Of a DNA stretch of 64,000 nucleotides, positions 11,501-26,500 are shown piece by piece. The notes under the pieces were generated by a model, which saw nothing but the letters and a program-made list of their open reading frames with translations, was not told the DNA's origin and did no database searches. Position numbers and translations under genes: made by a program. Position 1 is the stretch's first letter; each line of letters starts with the position of its first letter. The stretch lies in assembly GCF_964340395.1 (NCBI RefSeq), contig NC_135552.1, positions 23,157,181 to 23,221,180 of the forward strand. Direction: 5' to 3'. Origin of the DNA: Glandiceps talaboti (taxonomy: Eukaryota; Hemichordata; Enteropneusta; Spengelidae).

Positions 11501-14500
11501 AGCAGACTTTCCCCAATCACATCAAAAAAGTGATAACACAAAGAAAGTACTTACATAAAGGTACAAAAATCTGAGTATTCGTTTATGTGTAATTATGTAG
11601 ATTACGTTGCCAGTTGCCTTGTCAATCACTGGAAGCCTGTGGATCTTGTTCTTGACCAGCATATGGACTGCATTAAATAAACTGAAATGAAGAACAGAGG
11701 TATTATTATTAAAAATCCTTTTGTTATATTATGCTGGGTTTTGTGCATGTTTGAAAATATAATTTGATGGTGTCTATTTCATATATGACTCCATGTAAAA
11801 GCTCTACTGGGTGTGAGACAAGACAAATAGACCAATGTATGTGAAGAGACAGAATGATGGACAAACAGAGCAGCAGTCAGTCAGATAGAAAGAGGGGGAG
11901 GGTAGGGTAGAGGGAAGGGCTGCTTACCTCTCATCAGGACCTATAGAAATCAGGGGTTTTGTTCCTCTGGTTTGAAGTACATCTGTTGAAGACAAAATAC
12001 AGAAGTATTATTTATAGGACTCTGAATACTTAATTCCATATATCATAAATTTGACACTGGCAATCCAGCCTTTGGTTTACTAAGATAGATACAAACTAAA
12101 TCTATTGTTCTTCAATGTGGTAGATTACACAAATGGGTGATAACAGGTTCCTCTGTTGTGTGATTGTAATCATCCTGTGATCGACATAACATAAACATTG
12201 AAAGTCCTAAAACAGCACTGTAAGTTCACAGAACTCTAAATAAACTAGTTTTCAGAGACACCTTTCTACTGAGACTATAATTAAACCAACATCCATTCAA
12301 TAGCTAATCACTGTTGCATCAACACGTTGTGGCAAAAGTTTTAGTTTGTGTCTGTCTTAGTAAACCAAAGGCTCAACTACCAGGGTAATATATTAGTGTA
12401 TTTTCTATGAATTGCTAGTGACAAACTAAGATTGAACAAGTCACAGTCCTTTACACTTCAAAGAGACATGTACATTAACAAACATACATAAATGGGCAAA
12501 TGGTATTATAGAGACACCATTTAGCTACTGCAAAAACTGATAAAGAGCAGACTTTGTTATCTACCACTTATATCTAATGTAAGAATTTGAAATGTCTTTG
12601 CAATTGATATCCTAAAAGGTCACTGTATCTGTATATGTGTGAATAGTTAGTTTAGAGTTTTAAAGCTTGGGGCTATGCCATGTTATATTTTGTTAGCTGT
12701 CAACAGTAAATTGACTGGTTTACTGACTGGGGCAACTGCTATGTGTAAGTTGATGTAAGCCGTGAACAGTAAAATCGACTGGTCTACAAGCTAGGGGTCA
12801 TTGTCATGTTCAAGTTGTAAGCCGTGAACAGTAAAATCGACTGGTCTACAAGCTAGGGGCCATTGTCATGTTCAAGTTGTAAGCCATGGACAGTGAAATC
12901 GACTGGTCTACAAGCTAGGGGCAAATGCAATGTTCAAGTGTATGTAACTACTGAACATTGAAAGACCTGTCAGCCAGCTGGGAGCCACTGTTCATGTTGT
13001 AAGCTGTGAATGTTAAATTGACTTGTTTGCTAGCTTTGGGCCACTGCCATGTTCGTGTTATAAGCTGTCAGTATACTAGCTGGGGCCATACCTTAATTGA
13101 CTATGATATGTTGTTTGTATTTCATTACCAATACATTACTGTAACATGTTACTGAAAACACTTCTTAGTCCTGGTACAATGTACAAGCATAAATTCAATT
13201 TAGATAAGTACAAGGTTTAAAAGCACTCCTGGCTTGTAATCAATGTTGTAATCATGTATGACTACGGTATTGTGAATTTCAATTTGACAGTTTCTATACT
13301 TTGAACGCTAATTACACATCTTAACTACAATGTAGCATTACTTTAAGACACATCATTGCACTTTCTACAGTGGATGTTGATGAACTCGACACAACAACCC
13401 AAATAGTGATTTGTTCAGGGATGTACTAAAGTAGATAAACTTTAATTTCTAGAGGTACTTTCTTGGCATTCCCCTACAAAGTCATGGTACAAGGTACAGA
13501 AATCTATTGATTCAGGGAATTTTATCAGATTTCCCTACTCTGTTCAGGGTGCCTCACCAAAATGATTGTACATGTAAGGAAATCTGTACAAGTTTTAGCA
13601 GATATTTCTCTTCTGTTCAGGTTCCTAAACTAAAATTATGGAAATCTATGCAATTTCTAACAGATTCTCTACCTCTATTCTGGGGGGTTCCCACACTACA
13701 ATTATGGTACATGGCAAGGGCATTTATATGCAAGTTTTTACCAAACCCATCTCCTTTCTTACCAGAGTACCTGACACTTAGTAAAATACACATGTACACT
13801 GCCAAATATTTTCTCCTTTTTAACATCTTATATATAGTGATGGATAGAATATAATTCATAGGTCAAATTGAGGTCAGCTTTTCTATGGCAAGAAATGAAA
13901 TATTCAGAATCCTAAAATTAATGTTGAACAGTAAGAAAATGAGCTTTTGAGTCTTGAAAGGGGAATAAATTTTAAATAATTTTTCAGTTTTATTTTAGCT
14001 GCATTCCTTTACTAGTCAGATTTATAAAATATTCACCTTATGATTCATTTGAATATTCAAGAGAACGGAGTGACATAAAATTTGACTCTCACACACTAGA
14101 CTGTACAATACACCACGTTGTTTCATCGCTTGACCTTTCTGTGAAAGCTGTTGGCTGATACACAAGGGCGCCCTAACACTGCATACCTTCCAGATTATTC
14201 ATGTACATAATATGACATTTTTCACACAAATGATGGCAGTAGGGCGCATTATCACCATAGCGGCACTTTTCAACAGGAAGTAAGAGCACTGACATCAATT
14301 TGATGAAACTATGATAAAAACTGCTGTGTAGCACTGATATCACTTGGAGCAACTGTCTATGTTCTTTGACATATGGCCCCAACAATGAGGATTCAGAGAT
14401 GCATTTTAATAACTCCCTTAGTCTCAGCTGAGCAAGGCGTCATAAGAGGTCAGCTTGAACAAATTAATGAAAGCAGCAGGCCTTGAAATTCGACTAGGAT

Positions 14501-17500
14501 TAAAATATAACGCAACTCCCTTTAAGTTAGTTGAGCAATTATATCAAATCTATCTATAGTTTTATCTATGGCTGAAAAGGGATTTGTAACCCGAACAACA
14601 TGCTGAACAGTCATATAATTTTAAGGGGAAAATTAGATTTCTTTAACATCTGCATTTAATAATACATATTTTGTTGTAATATTGCCATTTTGTGAATTGT
14701 CATTAGAGCACCCTCACAAAATCAATTTTAATACATCTGGGTAAAAATAGACAAAGATAGCACATACTACTCAAATACAGAGTCATTGCCATCACATCTG
14801 AGTCAAATGTGTGTAAGTACTTAGGGTATTAGGAGGTCAAGAGGCCTCGTCTTTTGTACATGCACGTCAAATCCCAAGATATATGAACTGTCACATACAA
14901 TCATCACTGTCCAGTCACTGCTGCACTAAAAGAGCCATGCATCTTCTATACATGACATTTACTCTTTTTCTTGCCCTGACCCTTATATCTCTTTTATTTT
15001 TGTAAATATGGTTTAACCCAACACTATTTCTATGCTGATAATGGACCAACATATTGACAAACAGGGGGTAGGATTTGAAGATTGGAAAATGTTATGTTAC
15101 ATATAGGAGATGTAAAAAGGAAGGGGTGAGGGTGTTAGCACAAACTGAAGCAATCTAAGCCCAAAATGTTTGTTCTATACTCTAATCTGTTTTGTAACCC
15201 GAACAACATGAAGAAGACAAGTAATATTAGGGTTAGGGATGTTAAGCATATAGGCTATGTTTATACAATGATTGTCTATTGAGACACAAAATGTACCATA
15301 CCCTAGACAATGTTGACCAGATATCAGTGATAAGTTGGGATAGCGTGCTATATTCTCAATAATTTCTGTCTCTGTGGAGCATTATTTTATCAAGTACAAG
15401 AGTGTTATCATACAGCAAGGCATCCTACAAGTATATGAATAGGATTTGACATCTGTTTATCTTATTTTATTTATTATTTATTATTTCATTTAGGACAACA
15501 GGAGTACACCCATTTACTCAAACCTAAAATACACTTTATTTTACCAAACTGTAAAGACTAGTTTCAGTAAAGCGGTATGATATTTTTGACACCTCACAAA
15601 TCACACAAACAAAATACAGGCATAAAATAGTGAGCATGCACATGAAATGTTAGTAATACATTTTATCTCACTGTGAACACAAAAAGTTTTGTGTGTCAAT
15701 CTTCCTTGTTTCATCCAACAGCAATGTTGACTTATGTTCACAGTAAAATAAAATATATCATTTTGTAAGTTTGTGCACTATCAGTGTCTCTGTATTTTGT
15801 TTTATGGAATTGTAACTAAAACGTTGTGCGAGATGTTAAAAAAAAATGTCATGCTGCCTACTTGAAACTCTATAGTCACTCTGGTTTGGTAGTAAAGAAC
15901 ATCAGGCTGCCTAATTGAAACTCTATGGTCACTCTGGTTTGGTAGTAAAGAACATCAGGCTGCCTAATTGAAACTCCATACTCACTCTGGTTTGGCAATA
16001 TTTTAGAGGGGTCAGTGATACTATAGGAGGAAATTGGAGTGCCTGGGGAAAGTGCCTAATTACAAGTTACAACGTGGTAAATTGAATCAAAGTCAGACAT
16101 TACCCCTATGGCAAATGGCAAGATACAAGTGGTTTAACCAACACTCAGTCACCAACAACTCCTTATAGCCAATTAATGGGTCACTACACCGGGACTAAGC
16201 ACACAATGATTTCTATATGTGTCTGATTTTCATTAATCAAACTATATCTATATACCAAGAGTCTCCCCCTGCTACTTGTTCAGTTTTACTGAAAGGAAAA
16301 CATTTTCTGAGATAACAGAAATCTTTTGGAAAATCATCATGATAATGTCATTTTCTTTTAAATGTCAGTTGCAAGCAAATAAATTCAAAAGTATATGTTG
16401 TTCAGATACATTTTAATAAATGAATGAAAGAATGAATGAATGAATGAAAGAATGAATGAATGAATGAAAGAATGAAAGGATGAATGAAGGAATGGATGAA
16501 GGAAGGAATGAAGGAAAGAATGAACGGGTGGATGAATGAATGTCATGTGAATGGATGGATGGATGGATGGATGAATAAATATATAAATATATAGATAGAT
16601 AAATAATTCAATGTATGTATCTATAAATACATGAATGAATGAATGAATAAATAAATAATGAATGAATAAATTACTGAATGAAAATCAAAATAAAAGAAAA
16701 ACTATACTCTGTTTTTGAAAGGAATGCAACTCAAACCATTCATACCATACATTGGGGGCCTATTTTCATTATTGCCTTCATATATTATTGAATACAGTGA
16801 CTTTTCAGTAGTAATCAAGTGAGACTGAGACTAAGCTACCCCACCGACATTCACTTCACAGAGATACATCCTATGTATGTACCTGGTAACCGTTATATGT
16901 ATAATTATGTAAATCAATGCTATCATGCTGTTGTGAAAAACATTTCAACTGATCCTGTTATTTTATCATTAGTTATAAATGTTTATAATTAGAATGTCAT
17001 TCTTGATTACAATGAAAATCAACCAAGCTGTAAAAAAAAGGAAATGGGTTGAAGAGTGGTATTATAGGAGATAATCACAGTTTACAAAAAATAAGTCCTT
17101 CCACCTGTGATTTGAATCCCACTAAAGTGAAATAATTGAAACAGCATGTGATCTCACTGTGGATATCATCATAAAGTACCCCGACGTTTTAATATGAGGT
17201 ACTTATCAACCATGTCTATGTCTATAAATATTGGTGTGGCCATTCCCTTTTTTGTATCTCAATCACTACTTAGTATTACACAGTAATCTCTAAAGCTACA
17301 CTATATTATAGCTACAACTCGAATATTTTTAAAAACTTCTCAAGAAAAATTTCTTGATCCCTGTTGCCATGTATACACTTGTAAATGACATATACTGTAA
17401 TGTATCCACAGGGTTTTGCATCTCTTTGGGTAAAATTCAGATTCTAAGTTTCCATGGAAACAGGATGTTACTTATTGGAGGCTTTCTAATATGTCAAGGT

Positions 17501-20500
17501 CTCTGAAAGCTTAGGTACAAGTACATACATTTTTAATATAATAAGTCCTATGTGGTGTATTCTTCCTTTCAAGGACAGCATACAATAGTAATTTTTTTTT
17601 ACATAGGACACCTAGTGACTGTGTCTATTCATAGCTTCAATTTGGAATTCACTTTGCAGCATTTCATTTTATTAAGCAAATTGATTTTCAAAAGCACAAA
17701 TTACAAATATACCATGACCTAGGGGGTCAGACATGACTTTTGTTGTGATTTGTATCGTGTCTTTTTTATAATGGTTCGTAGTTTCTATAGCAATTTAATT
17801 CTACAGTGTGTGCATGCTTACATGTGTTTGGTCTGTATATCACCAGGGGTACAAACTAGACTAACTTAACTATGCTATTTCTTGAACCCTGTTGCCATGT
17901 ATACATTTGTATACGTACATCGTTTACTGTTATGTAGCCATCGCTATGACTCTACATTGTATACTGTTATGTAGCCATCGCTATGACTCTACATTGTATA
18001 CTGTTATGTAGCCATTGCTATGACTCTACATTGTATACTGTTATGTAGCCATTGCTATGACCCTATTTAATCATAATGCTGAATACATTTTATTAACTAA
18101 GAATCATCACACCCATTTTCTGACACCATGGCACGGTTACTGATGTTTCTTTTTTTTTAAATACAATATGTGTAGTGTTTTTATTAAAGGTGGTAAGTAG
18201 GTAAAATCTACCTGAATTCCACAGTCATCTTACCAGGGTTCTCCCATTAAAATTACAATATGATATACAGGAATCTTATGCCATATTCCCCTCTTTCTGT
18301 TATCAGGTTTCCCAAAATTATTTTTTGTTTATATTATGGAAGTTTTGACAATGCAATCGCTTTTTTAGAGTAGTATAAATATCAATGTTTTAATAAAAGA
18401 TACTAGAAAGTCAGTCTAATGTTATAGACTGAGGAATTTGTTGTTGGTGGTGCTCTTGTTAACCACAAATAAGGAGTTTTCAGTGTAGTACAAAAAGACA
18501 AATTTTTAGGGTTGATGGTGGCTGAGCAGTTAAGCTTGTATGCCTCTTACTTCTGTAGCCTGGGTTCTGTACAGGTCTGTATGTAAGAAAGGTGACGCTC
18601 AGTTTGACCCTGCCGAACAATGCAGGTTACCCCGGGCACTCTGATTTCTGCTACTTCAACACTAGGGCGCTGCTCCTGTGGCAACTATTCAACAAATTTC
18701 CGAATATATTTTGACGACTAAAGATTTAATTTATTATTATTAAAATGTTTCAGTTTAACCTAAAATTCTAGTTTTGAAGTCTGATAATATTCTATTTAAA
18801 GTAAAGAAAACAACCTACCTCTCCAAGTCTGTATTTTGTGTTCTTCTAATTCATCCATTTTAACCTAAATAGAGACAAAATAAAAGAAACTTTTAGAGAA
18901 CTTAATATTCATATCACAGTCAAAGCTGCCACTAGAATTCAATAGAGTAAGACAGTCTGTGCTGTGCCACCTTGAAAGAAGTGTACATCATTCTAATAAT
19001 AGGAATCCCATACCTTCACCTTCATAATAGGTGTGACATTTCCAGACATGCACAATAACATAGCAAACAAGGCTTCTTCAAATTTAATGAATTAACCATT
19101 TAATAGTTGCAAAATCAGTCACAGCTATGTATCAATTTCACACAAACGTTGAGAATAAATTAGTAAGTACTACAAAATAGACACAGTTTAAATGAATCAG
19201 TAATTTAACCCTTTGATTTCGAGTTCAACATATTTACATTCTGCTGTAGCAATCCATGACGAGTTTCACTGAATAGAGACTGTGTGTGTGGAATACAAAT
19301 TTATATTTCCATCGTCAAACTACAGAAGGTTGTCAATTATTAAATGTACTGTTATTGTCGTTGTAGATCTAAAGCCCCTTCACTTGCAGATAAACACAAA
19401 TCCCCAGTAGTTGGATGGAGTTGATAGTTTTCCTACTGTTTTTTAGTATTTCAACTTCTTATATGTTGTTATGACTGTATAATTAGCTAGTGATTGAACC
19501 CTATCAATAAACATCACATTAATTAACTATCTGTTGAAAATTGTTTAGATTGTACTATTTACACATGGACATCAAGCCAGTTTACTGTTTACAACATGTA
19601 CATCAAGTGTTTTACTGTTTACACATGTACATCAAGCCAGTTTTTACTGTTTACACATGGACATCAAGCCAGTTTACTGTTTACACATGGACATCAAGCC
19701 AGTTTACCCAATACTTTTAACAAGGAATAAAAACTGTCAGGTAATTCCACTAACAAGGAAGATTAAACACTTAAATCAAGACTGGACCAGTACCGGTACA
19801 TGAACACTGTGTACGGGATTATATAACAGTATAAGGTTTTCGTCCATGTCTTGCCACCATGCCATGGCAATCACGTTAAAATTTACAGTAATATTTTTGT
19901 GTTTTTGAGCAAAATCAATGAAATATACACAAAAATACAGCTCCAGTCAATCAATCAACCAGAAACCTTGCAAGCCAAGAATATTTTTCCACAAAAGCCA
20001 AAAGCCAAAAAAAAAAAAAAAAAAAAATCCTCTTCCATGCCTGTCGTAAGAGGCTAGCGGTTAATAACAATGGAAAAATCTATAAAGTGTCTCATCCAGT
20101 ATACAGTACTATACTGTTCAAAAGGCAATTACACATTGTATTGTTCAAAGGCAGTGTGTACATGTACATGAAAACCCTGATGAAGCACTCTCCAAAGAGA
20201 TGAGGCTTTGAAAATCTAGATGCTGGGAAATAAGTGAGCAAATTACAGGTGTAGAGCACAACAAAATACAATGTATTCAATAGTATTTCTGTCTTCCTCA
20301 ATGCTCATTATTTTAAAGTGCTAGCAAGTAGTATTTGTACTGTGATTATAACAGGATATAAGAACAACTCAAAGTGGAAATGGTCAAAAAAGAAGACGAC
20401 CTAATTGAAAATGATTGAACAATCTGATTTTTTCATCATAGGTAGCATGGTGAGTAGACAAGTGGTTAAAATGCAACGAATACAATATCAGAAACCTGGT

Positions 20501-23500
20501 CTTAAATAATTTCAAATAATTTGCAATGTTCCAGATGTATAAGGCATACATGCTTCTCATAGCATTTATTCATACAGCAGTAATCTATCAAGTTTTGCTT
20601 CTCCCCGTACAACAGTTATATGGTTGCGGGCATTTGAACATTTCTTTAATGGTGCCAAAAAGTCGACAGGTTAACTGTCTACGTAAAATCTATTCTGATA
20701 TATGATACATTGAATCACAATTGGCGCATTAGTCTGTGTGACATGTACTAGAATGGATTATTATTATCAAAACTGGCACCTTCAAGAAATTTTCAAATGC
20801 CTGCCAATAATAAATGCTTGTCAAGTGAATGAGAGATAAGTTCTGCAAAGGTTGCATAATGCTAAATAAGTTCTGCAAGGATTGTGTAACACGAGATGAA
20901 TTCTGCAAGTGTTGTAGAATGCTAGATAAGTTCTGCACACAGGTTGTATGTGAGATACGTTCAGCACAGGTCGTATGTGAGATAATTTCTGCACACAGCT
21001 TGTATGTGAGACAAGTTCTGCACAGGTTGTATGTGAGATAAGTTCTGCAAGAGTTATATTTCGAATCTTCCTTCTTTTTTTGTAATTAATTGGCTAATTT
21101 GTAATCGTACAAATCGGACAGATAAGATTATAGAGACTGACTTTTAGAATCTAGCCTACTTTTTCTTTTCCAAAAATTAACAAGCTGTCAAATATCTCCT
21201 TAAAAGATTTGCCATAATAGCAAACCAGCAGCCATATCCTCTGAGGATTATCTTCAAATTGCTCTTAATACATCAATGTCAAGACATTTACTCAATGTAT
21301 ACAAACAATTATCAACACGAACTTTTGGAAATAAACCCATAAAAATAACATTCACCTAAAGGGTCAATGCATCTCTTGCATGCGTATCCTGGAATTATTT
21401 CTCCCTTTTTTTGATCAACTGAAATCAAAGTAAGGCAGGGATTTTTGAATATCTAGATGAACATTCATCACCATTTAAAATCAAAATAAATTTGGTAAAA
21501 ATGTAATATTTATATATTTTATGATATGATATCACATTTTGATCAGTTTGAAACATCAAATATATTTATTTTTATCACTGGGAATAATCATAAAAATGAT
21601 AAGAAATATTGTGGACTGTAACAATTAGTAGATGTGGGCTGTAATAGAATTAATACGGTTAAAAGAGTGTTCAAGGGTATAAGCAATTCAAAATCAAAGA
21701 CACTGCATGGCATAATAACAAACATAGTTAGGAGTGTTCAAGGGAATAACTTCAATAAACAATTCAAAATAAAAGATACTCTATTCTGCAACAAACATAG
21801 TCAAAGACTGTGTTATAACAAATATAGTTAAGAGAGTTCAAGGGAGTAAGCACTTCAAAATTAAAAATGCTTTATATTAATATAAATATATTTAAGAGTG
21901 TTCAAGGGAATAAGCAATTAGTTAAAGACTATATTAATACAAATATAGTTAAGAGTGTTCAAGGAAGTAAGCACTTTAACATCAAAGATGCTTTATATTA
22001 ATACAAATATATTTAAGAGTGTTCATGGGAGTAAGCAATTCCAATTAAAGACTGTATTAATACAAATATCGTCAAGAGTGTTCAAGGGAATAAGCAATTC
22101 AAAATCAAAGATGCTTTATATTATTATTACAAATATAATTAAGAGCGTTCAAGGGAATAAGCAATTCAGTTCAAAAAATCAAAGACAATGTACATGTATA
22201 CTTACTAAAGGCGACTTGTAATAATATTGAAGAATGTTAATAAAATCTGTAATTGTTAACATTCCTACAGAAGGAAAAAAACACAAAAAATGTGTAATAT
22301 TCATGGCAATAGTCATTTTTCATACATATATTCACAAACCATCATCCCATTTACAAATGTATCAGCACACCGACAAAGCATTAACAGTGATTTGTATGCA
22401 GCTGTGTAGATAACACTGGGAGAATAGTGATGTGTATTGTTAAAATGGAAAGTGCAAAGTTGACCTTTGACCTGCTGCACAGGGAAATAACATCAATGAA
22501 GAATTAAATAAGGCTTGAAGATAAGGCTTGTGACCCATAAAAGCACATGATACTTGTACATACGGTATGCAATAATCCTTGAATTAGGTACCTGCCCTGA
22601 ATGAAAACCATCACTTCACATGCCTGTGACAATTTCTCTGTTTGCACAAAATCATGTTAATTGAATACTTCTACTTCAATACTGTAAAATATCCACCAAT
22701 TTCTGCATTTGGTTAAAAATATTTGTCAAACATCCATCGATGATGAATTAGTTATGTACAATATACAAAACATACTTAATTGCCTGTGGCTAATGTTTGT
22801 CAAGATCTCTTAGATATGCTCTAATTGGAACATTTTTTTTTGTTTTTTCTTCAAATTAGTACTCCTTATCATGGCATATTCTCAAATTGTACAGAATTGG
22901 TAAAATTGCTTTGACAGAAAATTTAGAACAAATGTTACATTGTAATCCTCTTTTGCTCAATTTGTATTTTTTTTTTGCAAACAAACAGATACCCTCAGAT
23001 AGAGAGAGAGAATTCATCCTTCTTAGGAAGCAGATATAACCTAAAGGTAGTTCACACAAGGTAAGGCAATATTGGCAATGTTTTTGTTACACCAAACAAT
23101 ACAATGGAGCAAATTTAAGATTCTGGTTGAGTGAGACAATGTTCAGATCAACTTGATTTTTGTGTACGTATAGCTGTACAAGGTTGTACATATAAATATA
23201 ACATGGCAAGTCAACTAATCTCACTTTGGGAGAAACCACAATGATTTTAGCTTCTTACCTTAATTTAGAATTACATGTAAGAAGGGATTTATTGAGAGAT
23301 GAAACATGTGATGTACTTCGCCTATTACTTAAATGTAATTTTGAAAGAAAATCACTCTTAAACTGATATTAAATAAGGTACTGAGAAAGGACAGGGTAAT
23401 TAAATTCTTATTGGAACAATCCAATGTAATAAAAAACTTAAAAAACTGTCATTTAGTCAAAAGAAAGCTATTGATTGTTAAAACGTGCATAATATATTTT

Positions 23501-26500
23501 CTAAACATATGCAGATATAATTATGTTTCACTTACATGGATGTGAAATATGAATACATTTATAAATTATAATTGCTTTTGAAGATGCAGAATCACAGACA
23601 GAGACAGACACAGAATGACAGACAGAAGGGCATAGACAGACGGATAGATGGATTTAGAGACAGAATAATATTAAAAGGACAGTTAGAAAGACTGGCTGAC
23701 AGACAGATGTAGAATGAAAGAGACATATGGATGAACAGAACAGAGACAGAAAGATAGATCACATTCACTTGTCAGTACAATTGTACACATTAATGTATAT
23801 GAGCTACATGTACTTACCTACAAAATCTTGCTTAGTGTTATCCCATAATGGTGCTGCTCTAACACCATTGTACACTAATGCGAAAAAGGCTTTCTTGACC
23901 TAAGAAAGACAAGCATAGAAAAAGTTATAAATTAATTTATTTGAAAAAGAAAATATGAGACAAATGGATCATAGCTATAATATACACCCTTGGATTTATG
24001 TTTTCAGTCGAATGGCATTTAAGTTACAAAACAAAGGGGAGGGGGGGGGGGGGTTCAATGTGAACATGTTGAGCTGAATCTTGGTTGGACAGTTGGGAGA
24101 CATTCAAAGTTGGGAGAGTTGCACTTAACACAATAGGAAGAAATTTTTCAATTCTCTGAACATGAAACAAAAATTAGACAAAATTAGAAAAAGGTGGGCG
24201 TCAGCAACCTTGCCTTGACAGCATCAATTGGGAGACATTTCCGAAAATGGCATTCAACACATGTCTGGTGGCCTTAGGCAAGAGCAATCAAACTCAGACA
24301 TTTCAACATGAGCTAGTCATCTTATGTTAAGTGATGAAAACCCATCGCTAGGTGACAAAAGCTCAGGGATGAAACATGATTAAAGTGACATTGGCAAGTA
24401 AACACACTGTCCTTCTACATTCTATATCCTGTAAAGTGCTGCAGGGTATATCAATGTAAACCTGTCAAAGTGATGTGATAAAAGGAGATAAAAAAAGACC
24501 GAATGCATTAACACAGAACAATGTAAACACAACATCAGACAGAGTACCAAACAAGCTTGATTTGATAATTAAATATTCATATTTATATACATTCATAATA
24601 ATAATTTTTTTAAAATATTTATAATTTTCAACACACCATAGTTTTGATTACATGTACATCTTTAAAATATTCATAATTTTCAATATACCATGGTTTTCAT
24701 TACTTATTTAAATATTCATAATTTTCATTACTTTAAATATTCATAATATTTATTACACTATAGTTTTAATTGTTTATATAAATATTCATAATGTTGATTA
24801 CATCAATCATTTTTAAATATTCATAATTTTCTAATATGAATTTTTCTAATCAACTAATCAATCACACTTTATTAAGCTATCTCATATTGTATGAGAATTA
24901 TTCACTATTTTGTTTGCCACTTTCTAAAGCAAATGCAAAAAGTATTAGCAAAAGATATAATATTGCATGCCATATAATTTTTCTTCAAATCACATGACAT
25001 TTGTAAATATTACATACAACGCTTTGCAGGTTAACGTTCTGCGGCTCTGTATGATACAACCACACAGAAACCAATAAGAAACTGTACATTCTACATTTCA
25101 AGATAGCAAGATTGAATGATTACAGTTTGTTGCTACATTTTGTATATCATGAAATGAACTACGACGCCACACCATGCAGACGTCAAAACATTGGTTTCAG
25201 CCCTTGGTGTTTGTGTTTTAACTAGCTACATTGGGTTAGGTGGGCCAGATATAGAGACAAGTATAATTATTAATAGACTAAGCAAAATAGTATACTGACA
25301 AATGGGTTACTCTAGACAGTTTTCAGCAATGTCTGTAATCCATAAGTACTCATCAATCAAATTACAAATGAAACTACACAGTAAATTGTCTGTAAAGGTT
25401 AAAAGTGGATTATTACATCTCCCACCAGCAAAAACTCAATCGATTTTTACTATATGCAAATCAGTTTCCAAGACAAGGATAATGTTACACATGCCTTGTG
25501 GCAGTGCAGCATACAACTGTGAAAATTATCAAAACCACCAGTCGACTTGTTAATATTGAAGAACACAATATATTTGGTTCTTTTATTACATTGAGACTCA
25601 GACCCCCAAGCAACAGACTAGCAACATATTTTTTTTATACTAGAATATTTATGCCTTTTTAAGTTCACCAACATATTTTCTACTAGAAATAATTTATTGG
25701 TTTCATTTTAGGCAGATGTAAGTGACCATGGTTTAATGATCAAGCCTCTGAGTGTAAAGTTTTCTCGCTAAGTTGAATAGCTACTTTTATAATGTGAGAA
25801 TGAATGTTCATGGACTCGGGGTTCATTCTTAGTAATGAAATTTCTATTCACAAAGTCAACAAATTTCTTGGAAGCAAATTGCAAATTTCGCAGACAGCAG
25901 TGTCAGGGTACGGATGTACTTCTACTTTTATACTCTTTATGAATATGAAATCTTGCACCATGTACATGTATGCTACATGACTGCAGCACTAATGCAGTAC
26001 CTGTGCACAATGCAGCTCAGAATAGCTACAAGCCTGGGTTGTGCTGCTTATGCACAACTACATCACCTGTACATCACTGGTGCAGCACTACATATTACAA
26101 TGCCGCTCAGGAAAGATAGAAGACAGGCTTGTGCACAAGGTGTGCTGCTAGCTGCAGAATTCTTTCACTGTGACAGTGCTACAAATGTGTTCTCGCTACT
26201 TTTGGAACAGAAGAGGTAATCTTTGGCCAGGTCTCAGTCTATTCAAGGAAGTTTGTAAGACAGAGTGAAGGTGATATGTTGTTTCATGTATAAACAGAGC
26301 AAGGAATATTCATACATGTACATGTAGGAAGGATTATGAATATCATTTATATGGCGAGCTGCACAGGATGTAATTTCGTGCAAGACCTTGGCAAAAACTC
26401 TGTGTGTGGCAAGCTGCACTGAAGTAATACTGCATGACACATCTAAGTGAACAGTCACTGTGGTGATGTTGCATGACACATCTAAATGAACAATCACTGT

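Larger units (their letters stand above)
11983..18818. other. 6.8-kb intron
   Basis: It holds tandem arrays at 12735-13090, 15845-15995 and 17925-18065, a (GAAT)n tract at 16420-16700, a diverged repeat family at 13440-13760 and a tRNA-derived SINE at 18511-18720. No additional exon was recognised. An open frame at 13507-13854 lies on the repeat family and has no protein-like character. Confidence 0.75.
18865..22205. other. 3.3-kb intron
   Basis: It holds tandem arrays at 19560-19705, 20828-21050 and 21640-22190, a poly-A tract near 20008-20027 and a possible degenerate tRNA-SINE near 20434. A 63-nt exon-like segment at 21356-21418 carries an in-frame stop (see findings). No further exon is needed because the flanking exons join in phase 0. 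Confidence 0.8.
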
